The notes under the pieces: model-generated
Databases searched by the model: none
The model's input: the letters and a program-made list of their open reading frames with translations, nothing else
Told to the model about the DNA's origin: nothing
Position numbers and translations under genes: made by a program
Source: 2-01-FULL-40-13 sp964433155
Lineage (GTDB): Bacteria > Patescibacteriota > Microgenomatia > UBA1406 > GWC2-37-13
Reading direction: 5' to 3'
Length of the DNA stretch: 62,606 nt
NCBI GenBank assembly: GCA_964433155.1
Contig: CAYSQE010000007.1
Coordinates: 1-62,606, forward strand
In this document: piece by piece, positions 57,872 through 62,606 of the stretch
Numbering within the stretch: position 1 is the stretch's first letter
How the letters are laid out: each line of letters opens with the position of its first letter

Positions 57872-58280
57872 ATAACATAAAACATTGAACATAAAACTGT
57901 TAAGTCGAAGTTCGATAAAGCAGAGTATAGATTATTTTGGCAAGTTCATTAATTTTACGCATAAAAATAGCAAACTTTTTCTCTTCTATCAGTTTAAATT
58001 CATTGCTGAAATAAATGAGATATTTAGTTTCTTTTAAGGATCCGAAGGTGATATTAAGAAATTGTTTCTTTTCCTTTGCTGATTTTCTAGCTCCTCCTTC
58101 AACAATATTTAGTACTACAGATAGACTTGCTCTTCGCAATTGTTCACCAACTGAAAACTGGAATTTACTTGGATAGGTAAGAGTAGATTTATAGATATCC
58201 TTTACTAGATCGTTGCTTAATTCAAAAAGTAGATTTTTTTGCATTCTCCCATGTTACATGTTTCATGTTTTATGTTCTAC
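57872..58280 (-). mobile_element. Word-repeat palindromic element carrying four-helix-bundle gene 4
   Basis: Left arm 57872-57898 (ATAACATAAAACATTGAACA then TAAAACT) and right arm 58250-58280 (CATGTTACATGTTTCATGTT then TTATGTTC) are inverted versions of the word (T)ATGTT. They enclose exactly one gene. Confidence 0.7.
57900..58244 (-). CDS. Four-helix-bundle protein (IVS/S23 family), copy 4
   Basis: 114 aa. NDLVKDIYKSTLTYP helix 1, GEQLRRASLSVVLNIVEGGA (about residues 33-52) as family signature, then FLNITFGSLKETKYLIYFSN. Most like copy 3. C-terminus ends at the left arm. Function unknown. Confidence 0.85.
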   Translation of the reverse strand: MQKNLLFELSNDLVKDIYKSTLTYPSKFQFSVGEQLRRASLSVVLNIVEGGARKSAKEKKQFLNITFGSLKETKYLIYFSNEFKLIEEKKFAIFMRKINELAKIIYTLLYRTST

Positions 58281-58296
58281 GGAGTATATGCTACAT

Positions 58297-58956
58297 TTAA
58301 CGTGATTTTTTCTTTAATAACAATCCAAACCCAAGGATTAGACCCTCGCCCGCCAGTAATACTGCTCCCATCTCTGGACCTGCGGCAGGTACCTTTACCA
58401 CTCCCTGTACCTGTTTTTCGACACAGAATTGTGCAGTGTCATCGTCTGAGACATTGTTATTGTATGCCTGCGCTTTGTTTACGACACATATCAGTCCCTT
58501 GTCGGCCGGGAGTTGATTTTGTCCCACAAATTTAGTCTTTATATAAAATACCTTTTCCTCATCAGCTGCGAAGTCTCCGGCTGAGATCGTGATTGTTCTT
58601 GAATTTGAGTCATACGTCCCTTGGCCTTCTACTGGCTCTATATAAGTTGGAAGGTAATCTTTAACTGTGATACCATTTAGAGTGACGTTAGATGTATTTT
58701 TTACTTTGAGTCTAAAAAAGACTTCCTGATTAGGGGAAAACCTCGGATCAGAGGGTGAGAGATTGTCGACATAGTCTAGATCAGTAAAGCCACCTTTTGT
58801 GGCAGTTGGTTTACCCACCATCTTGTCGATCAGGATAAAAAGTGAAGGCCCTGGCCCACCATATTGTCCGTACTGACCATATTGGGCATAGATATTAGAA
58901 GATAGAAAATAGAAAATTGAGGCTAGAGCAACAAGATTTGCCAAAAGCTTTTTCAT
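58297..58956 (-). CDS. Exported DUF11-like surface protein with C-terminal membrane anchor
   Basis: 219 aa from MKKLLANLVALASIF (start at 58956 gives a clean signal peptide ending YAQ). QYGQYGQYGG repeats follow, then a DUF11/Ig-like beta domain (FFRLKVKNTSNVTLNGITVK then DYLPTYIEPVEG), and a C-terminal PAAGPEMGAVLLAGEGLILG hydrophobic stretch with KKKSR. The AGPE-helix-basic tail resembles CPR surface-anchoring signals. Divergent from the methyltransferase across a word-repeat palindrome. Confidence 0.75.
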   Translation of the reverse strand: MKKLLANLVALASIFYFLSSNIYAQYGQYGQYGGPGPSLFILIDKMVGKPTATKGGFTDLDYVDNLSPSDPRFSPNQEVFFRLKVKNTSNVTLNGITVKDYLPTYIEPVEGQGTYDSNSRTITISAGDFAADEEKVFYIKTKFVGQNQLPADKGLICVVNKAQAYNNNVSDDDTAQFCVEKQVQGVVKVPAAGPEMGAVLLAGEGLILGFGLLLKKKSR

Positions 58957-59002
58957 ATAGGCGCATATTATACTAGAGGATAGAGGAAAAGTCAACTATA
59001 GG

Positions 59003-59090
59003 ACCTTTCTTGTAACTTTTAACTTGTAACTTGACGAAAAAAATATACAATTCTGTATGAAAAGTTATAAGTTGCATGTTACGAGTTACA
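59003..59090. repeat. Word-repeat palindrome spanning the methyltransferase promoter
   Basis: Left arm CTTTCTTGTAACTTTTAACT then TGTAACTTG; right arm AAAAGTTATAAGTTGCATGT then TACGAGTTACAA. Between them are TATACA and the ATG at 59057. The right arm encodes KSYKLHVTSYN at the N-terminus if translation starts at 59057. Confidence 0.7.
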
Positions 59091-59686
59091 ATATGAAACT
59101 TGATGCTAAACAACTTAGGGAATTAGAAGAAGAAAAGGTGAAAGGTCCGTTAAAAGTTGTAACTCGTAATCCCATCTATTTCATCCTCGAGAACATCTAT
59201 GACACCTATAATGTCGGCGGGTTGTTTCGCCTGGCCGATGCAATTGCTGTCGAAAAAATATACCTGTGTGGTGAAATGGAAATACCGCCTAATTCGAGGA
59301 TTAAAAAGGCGTCGATAGGAACTTACAAGGTTGTACCGTGGGAGTATAAAAAAAACACAAATGAAGCAATTGACTCATTGTTTCATGGTTCCACTGAACT
59401 AAAAAACAATGGAGCAATGAGACAATGGAGCAATGAGACAATGATTATCGCCGTTGAGCAGCACGCCAAGGCCGTTGCTTATACACAGGTTGACTATTCT
59501 TTTCCCCTTGCACTCATTTTTGGCAACGAAAGCTACGGTATTCTACCTGATACACTTGAATTGGCCGATCAAATTGTTGAAATTCCCATGTGGGGGATTA
59601 ATAAAAGCTTAAATGTCATCGTTTCCGCGGCAATTGTAAGCTACTTCGCGATAAATAGTTTAAGTAACAGTAACATTGAAAAGTAA
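59057..59686 (+). CDS. SpoU/TrmH-family RNA 2'-O-methyltransferase with element insertions
   Basis: 209 aa (or 197 aa from MKLDAKQLRELEE at 59093, which is where family homology starts). SPOUT knot motifs: LENIYDTYNVGGLFRLADAI (motif 1), ALIFGNESYGILPDTL (motif 2), VEIPMWGINKSLNVIVSAAI (motif 3). Transfers methyl from SAM to a ribose in tRNA or rRNA. A non-family loop, HGSTELKNNGAMRQWSNETM, corresponds to a CAATGAGACAATGG word repeat. ATG 59057 lies seven bases after TATACA, so a leaderless start including the repeat-encoded residues is possible. Confidence 0.82.
   Translation: MKSYKLHVTSYNMKLDAKQLRELEEEKVKGPLKVVTRNPIYFILENIYDTYNVGGLFRLADAIAVEKIYLCGEMEIPPNSRIKKASIGTYKVVPWEYKKNTNEAIDSLFHGSTELKNNGAMRQWSNETMIIAVEQHAKAVAYTQVDYSFPLALIFGNESYGILPDTLELADQIVEIPMWGINKSLNVIVSAAIVSYFAINSLSNSNIEK
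59371..59443. repeat. Word-repeat palindrome inside the methyltransferase gene (CAATGAGA type)
   Basis: TGACTCATTGTTTCATGGTT then CCAC on the left pairs with AACAATGGAGCAATGAGACA then ATGGAGCAATGAGACAATG on the right. Encodes the non-conserved loop at ~106-128 of the protein. Confidence 0.7.
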
Positions 59687-59715
59687 CAATTTGTTACTGC
59701 TACTGTTAAATGTTA
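59663..59715. repeat. Word-repeat hairpin between methyltransferase and tRNA; probable bidirectional terminator
   Basis: AAGTAACAGTAACATTGAAA then AGTAACAA meets TTGTTACTGCTACTGTTAAA then TGTTACTCTT with no central gap. The left arm contains the methyltransferase's last codons. The location between convergent genes fits termination. Confidence 0.7.
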
Positions 59716-59733
59716 CTCTTCTTGTTCCTTCTG

Positions 59734-59805
59734 AGCCTGGAGGGAGAATCGAACTCCCGACCTAGTACTTACCAAGTACTTGCTCTACCACTGAGCCATC
59801 CAGGC
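59734..59805 (-). tRNA. tRNA-Thr (anticodon GGU)
   Basis: Cloverleaf fits all arms on the minus strand: acceptor GCCTGGA/TCCAGGC, D stem GCTC/GAGC, anticodon stem AGTAC/GTACT with loop TTGGTAA (anticodon GGT, reading ACY), variable loop AGGTC, T stem GGGAG/CTCCC with loop TTCGATT. The CCA end is not encoded. 72 nt, no intron. Confidence 0.95.
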
Positions 59806-59821
59806 ATAGTTCTGAGCTTGC

Positions 59822-61267
59822 TTATGACTTTTTGACAACATAGAGGATTATATCACCAATGTAGTATCGTTTACCATTTTTCAGATATTCTTTGCCAAAC
59901 TGTTCTATCTCCCAGCTATTCAATTTTGAAATGTCAAGATCTTTGACTTCAGAAAAAATGAGAAGCTTGTCTGACGAATTGTATTCAAACTCTGATTTTG
60001 GGATAAATTTATTTTTTCTGAGGAAAAAACGGTATTCGTGCCCGATTGGAACATAAAAGGTATAGTCTTTGGAATACTGAACTACATTAAACGATTCATT
60101 TTTTTGGATGAGCTTGTGTTCTATGACATAGTGTGCTGCCTTTTCATACTTTTCCGGATTTCTTGTACTTTGAGAATAAATGTTTTTGGGAAATGAATAC
60201 AGTTCTAAAAGGATTATGGGAATTAGTAACCACTTATAACCTGAATGCAATAATGCAACTGTAATGGTAAAAATAATTAAGAATGACAGAGAAAAAAGAT
60301 AATGCATACCTACTTGGAAACGAAGTACAAAAGACAAAAATATAAGTAGGCAGAGGCATGCGACTATGAAAAAGCGAGTTTGTTTTTCTCTTATTTTCTT
60401 CCAAAGAAGGGCAAAAGCTGCAAATATCAGAAAGACGCTTAATCCAATTTGTGAGGACACAATGTTTGCAATGAAGAAAAAGTTTTCATATATATTTTTT
60501 TTACCAGATAGGGCGTTCGGGATATTTGTATTTTCGATAAAACTTTTATATGAGCCAACGACAAATGTATTCTTAAACATCACAAAGTCGTGTTTGAGTT
60601 CAAAAAAAAGGAGAGGCAAAAATGTAAGAATAAGGCCTAAGAAGAAATAAATATAGTCTGTTTTCTTTTTTAAAAAATAAAGAAGGTAGGCCGTGGCAAA
60701 AATTAGCATAATCAAAGCTGATATATGGATATTGAGTATTACTCCAGCCAAAATACCTAGGCTGAATAATCCTATTTTGCTAACCCTTGGATTTAGAAAA
60801 TATAGAGATAGGATAAATATTAAAAGAAATGGTAAATAGGTTGACCCGTTCCAAGGACTTCTTGAATAGATTATATAGAAGGGTGAAAAGCCTATTACTA
60901 ACGCTGCAAGACTTGAGCTAAGCACACCGTATTTATGTTTGATTTTTAGATAAAAAAAGGCTAAGCCAAGCAAGAAAAGAATCAGGTTAAAAATTAAGAG
61001 GGAATTAATATTCAATCGTGTCAGGAAAAAAATCGGCAGAAAAAGATAGTAATAGTATGGTCCTTGGTAGAATCCACCAAAACTTATCTTTGGGCCAATC
61101 AGGCTAGGCTTACCCTGAATGATGGTGAGCATATCGTAAATATCACGGGCAAAGTCAGGGTGAAAATTAAAGCTAGAAAATAGTTTGTAGGAAAAAATAA
61201 AAAGAATTGCTGAAAAAATAGTTAATGAAGGTAAGTATCTACTTAATATACGTTTCATTTCGATCAT
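59822..61267 (-). CDS. GT-C family membrane glycosyltransferase (ArnT/PMT-like), 481 aa
   Basis: Eleven or so membrane helices. The first periplasmic loop FNFHPDFARDIYDMLTIIQG carries the catalytic-type Asp-x-x-x-Asp. KTDYIYFFLGLILTFLPLLF and similar helices follow, then a C-terminal ~130-residue soluble domain. It likely glycosylates surface proteins using a polyprenyl-linked sugar; the PT-rich stalks encoded elsewhere in the window are candidate acceptors (inference). Confidence 0.78.
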   Translation of the reverse strand: MIEMKRILSRYLPSLTIFSAILFIFSYKLFSSFNFHPDFARDIYDMLTIIQGKPSLIGPKISFGGFYQGPYYYYLFLPIFFLTRLNINSLLIFNLILFLLGLAFFYLKIKHKYGVLSSSLAALVIGFSPFYIIYSRSPWNGSTYLPFLLIFILSLYFLNPRVSKIGLFSLGILAGVILNIHISALIMLIFATAYLLYFLKKKTDYIYFFLGLILTFLPLLFFELKHDFVMFKNTFVVGSYKSFIENTNIPNALSGKKNIYENFFFIANIVSSQIGLSVFLIFAAFALLWKKIREKQTRFFIVACLCLLIFLSFVLRFQVGMHYLFSLSFLIIFTITVALLHSGYKWLLIPIILLELYSFPKNIYSQSTRNPEKYEKAAHYVIEHKLIQKNESFNVVQYSKDYTFYVPIGHEYRFFLRKNKFIPKSEFEYNSSDKLLIFSEVKDLDISKLNSWEIEQFGKEYLKNGKRYYIGDIILYVVKKS

Positions 61268-61299
61268 TATACAGACTCTTGGGAGAAGTAAGATTTAAA

Positions 61300-61533
61300 T
61301 TATCTTCGTGTGGCGGCGTTTCTAAATCCAGTGGCCGCACCATCCAAGATCACGGCTGTGATCTCAAGGGGATTCAAATTGGTGAGAAAGCTTATTAGTG
61401 AACCACGAGGAGAATTTGTGGAAGATTCATTACTTTGAGGGTTCGCAATTAACGATTCTGTAGAATGCCGCTGTAGCTCTCCTAAAACGTAGGTTGCCAG
61501 CGCAAAACTTTGCTCGTAGCGCAACCAATCCAA
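61300..61533 (-). CDS. Possible small protein, 77 aa (TTG start)
   Basis: DWLRYEQSFALATYVLGELQ then RHSTESLIANPQSN... to ITAVILDGAATGFRNAATRR looks protein-like. An ATG 40 bp upstream starts in another frame (MLNKTLSPNTTRAIG...), so either a TTG start or a frameshift is needed. No SD. The overlapping frame is an alternative. Confidence 0.3.
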   Translation of the reverse strand: MDWLRYEQSFALATYVLGELQRHSTESLIANPQSNESSTNSPRGSLISFLTNLNPLEITAVILDGAATGFRNAATRR

Positions 61534-61618
61534 TAGCTCTTGTTGTGTTTGGAGAGAGTGTTTTGTTTAACATGGAGGTAATTATAACAAAATAAATTAA
61601 TTTTTTTTGTAAATTAGG

Positions 61619-61872
61619 TGGGGTGGTTGGCTGGATTCGTTTCGAACCCAACTTCAGATATGATCAATATTGGCCGGGACAATTGGTATGGGCGTATATG
61701 CTACAAAAGATTTAGCGAGGCCATTAGTTTTTTATCAAATCCAATCCGTTGATAATCCTGAAGAGTATTTAAAACTTCGCCTAGCAGGCGGTACATTAGG
61801 TGATTGGTTTGGAACAAGATTAGAAGCTTTTTCTTAATTATGGGGTGACTGGGCGAACGAACTTCGAACCGA
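61619..61872. repeat. Two degenerate ~32-bp direct repeats flanking a small frame
   Basis: TGGGGTGGTTGGCTGGATTC then GTTTCGAACCCA (61619-61650) and TGGGGTGACTGGGCGAACGA then ACTTCGAACCGA (61841-61872) share the same pattern. They bracket the 49-aa frame at 61688-61837. Confidence 0.5.
61688..61837 (+). CDS. Possible small protein, 49 aa
   Basis: MGVYATKDLARPLVFYQIQS then VDNPEEYLKLRLAGG has protein-like composition, and the frame is enclosed by two direct repeats. No SD or promoter seen. Could be the tail of a decayed gene; low support. Confidence 0.3.
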   Translation: MGVYATKDLARPLVFYQIQSVDNPEEYLKLRLAGGTLGDWFGTRLEAFS

Positions 61873-61873
61873 A

Positions 61874-62452
61874 TTATTTAGCTCCACAAGCTGCAAGTAT
61901 CTCTGAGTTTCTGAAAAGAATAGCACGATTTGTTGTATACATTAAACCTTTATTTGGACTGAACTCAAAACCTAAATAAACGATTTCGACATTCCGCTTC
62001 CTTACTTCTTTTACTGCGGGCTGCAAATCTGAGTCTGAACTACACAAGATTGCAGTTTTAAGCATTTTGTCAGCAGCTAAAGCTACAAGATCAACTGCAA
62101 TTTTAACATCAACACCTTTTTCTCTAAAAACAATTTTGTTGTCAATCTTTTGACCTCTTACATGACCAGCCATTACAAACTCAAATTTTTGATTTATTAA
62201 GATGTTTCTTAATTTTCTTTGCGATTTAATGAGTTGCTCGGATTTATTTTTAGTTTCAGGATGAAAATGCAATTTAGCTGCGTAGAATATCTTTTTTGAA
62301 ATTTTAAAATCCTTAAGGACACTATCAAACAGTTTATCAAAATCAATCGTTGTAATATCTATTTCTCTCTTTTTGATATTCCTACTTTTTAAAACTTCTT
62401 CAATCTTATAAATAAAGTTTTCTCCATCAATAAATAGAAGTGTTTGATTCAT
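61874..62452 (-). CDS. NYN-domain (LabA/DUF88) protein, putative RNase
   Basis: 192 aa from MNQTLLFIDGENFIYKIEEV, chosen because the family starts at this strand. PIN-like acidic sites: FIDGEN at ~8-13, KGVDVKIAVDLVALA near 113-127, and CSSDSDLQPAVKEV near 137-150. LabA/NYN proteins are PIN-fold nucleases acting on RNA. The mRNA leader contains an intrinsic terminator, so expression is probably attenuated. Confidence 0.85.
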   Translation of the reverse strand: MNQTLLFIDGENFIYKIEEVLKSRNIKKREIDITTIDFDKLFDSVLKDFKISKKIFYAAKLHFHPETKNKSEQLIKSQRKLRNILINQKFEFVMAGHVRGQKIDNKIVFREKGVDVKIAVDLVALAADKMLKTAILCSSDSDLQPAVKEVRKRNVEIVYLGFEFSPNKGLMYTTNRAILFRNSEILAACGAK

Positions 62453-62466
62453 AGATGTAGTATAAC

Positions 62467-62500
62467 AAAAAACCCCAGCGGGCTTGCGCACTGGCTGAGG
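62467..62500 (-). terminator. Intrinsic terminator in the NYN mRNA leader
   Basis: Minus strand: CCTCAGCC...GGCTGGGG-type stem (CCTCAGC with GCTGGGG) around GTGCGCAAGCCC, then six T. It falls between the promoter at 62514-62542 and the ATG at 62452, only ~7 nt after the predicted start site, so it works as an attenuator or as the end of an upstream gene read through from outside the window. Confidence 0.7.
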
Positions 62501-62513
62501 CGTTTATGTAAAT

Positions 62514-62542
62514 AATATACTTTATAAGACCATAAAAGTCAA
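62514..62542 (-). promoter_or_regulatory. Consensus promoter upstream of NYN gene
   Basis: Minus strand TTGACT (62542-62537), 17-bp spacer, TATATT (62519-62514). TATGTAAATAAT occurs twice nearby (~62505 and ~62558). Confidence 0.65.
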
Positions 62543-62606
62543 TGCCAATATGGTTCTATGTAAATAATGGTTGTAACAATAGGGTTGTTATTAAAACAGA
62601 TAGCAT

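Noticed and set aside
4406..59715. Insertion sequences with a transposase
   Set aside because: No transposase, integrase or reverse transcriptase is encoded; the palindromes lack a fixed terminal sequence.
61430..61651. 73-aa minus-strand frame
   Set aside because: Arg/Lys-rich shadow overlapping the more protein-like 61300-61533 frame; neither has strong start signals.
61619..61872. tRNA remnants at the repeated TTCGAACC sequences
   Set aside because: No acceptor, D or anticodon stems could be paired; only a T-loop-like string is present.
1..62606. Alternative genetic code with TGA as Gly
   Set aside because: TGA terminates several clearly complete genes in the window, so the standard bacterial code fits.

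Overview
The window looks like a chromosomal segment of a Candidate Phyla Radiation (Patescibacteria) bacterium, most likely from the Microgenomates side. This is inferred from the gene complement and not from any search. It is AT-rich, with short intergenic gaps and many genes that start almost directly on a -10 box (leaderless). It has several small four-helix-bundle genes, a cell surface built on Pro/Thr-rich linkers and cohesin/dockerin modules, and many GT4, GT2 and GT-C glycosyltransferases. TGA is used as a stop throughout, so the stop-recoding CPR lineages are unlikely.

Layout. 1-6.3 kb: aminotransferase tail, a glutaredoxin-like protein, an exported GH18-like protein overlapping a GH13_18 phosphorylase, and a surface protein. 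6.3-13.2 kb: three GT4 and one GT2 enzymes, peptidyl-tRNA hydrolase, galT. 13.2-14.7 kb: zinc-ribbon membrane protein and a Phd/PIN toxin-antitoxin pair. 14.8-18.9 kb: a five-gene run of unrecognised proteins, three with C-terminal membrane segments. 18.8-21.3 kb: a PaaX/Cas2-like gene inside nested direct repeats, an excisionase-type HTH gene and a phosphoribosyltransferase-like gene. 21.5-28.9 kb: exported GH99-like protein and two tandem copies of an M64-like metallopeptidase plus small-partner pair. 28.9-31.9 kb: sugar transferase and O-antigen ligase-like protein. 32-37 kb: dockerin, cohesin-dockerin, cohesin, cohesin-LPQTG and Fn3 genes. 37-45 kb: housekeeping genes (M50 protease, L28, HPS/OMPDC family, slipin, def), surface genes and a TraG/VirD4-like ATPase. 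45-47.3 kb: a second PaaX/Cas2-like gene, a 48-aa Phd antitoxin and a probable large structured RNA, punctuated by three copies of a 36-bp repeat. 47.4-53.8 kb: GT-C/GT4 membrane glycosylation genes. 53.9-62.6 kb: DUF433/DUF5615-type toxin-antitoxin pair, secreted protein, decayed genes, a second probable structured RNA, a surface protein, a SpoU methyltransferase, tRNA-Thr, another GT-C enzyme and a NYN protein.

The most unusual signal is a family of locus-specific word-repeat palindromes. Each has two inverted arms built from reiterated 7-10 nt words. The words differ from locus to locus but the architecture is constant. Four copies enclose four-helix-bundle genes and one adjoins a GxxExxY gene. 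Others are empty and lie between genes, where they form hairpins or hold promoters. Several lie in frame inside conserved genes (pth three times, a GT2 gene twice, def, a SpoU methyltransferase, with a different palindrome in the TraG-like gene), adding low-complexity peptides without breaking the frame. I interpret these as one mobile or self-generating element family, resembling 23S rRNA intervening sequences and Rickettsia palindromic elements.

A second theme is small modules inserted beside a duplicated end of a host gene: the PaaX/Cas2-like unit within an 89-bp duplication, and the Phd/PIN pair beside a duplicated start of the zinc-ribbon gene. The surface genes and glycosyltransferases probably work together: PT-rich linkers would be glycosylated by the GT-C/GT4 enzymes, and cohesin/dockerin proteins would assemble on an LPQTG-anchored scaffold.
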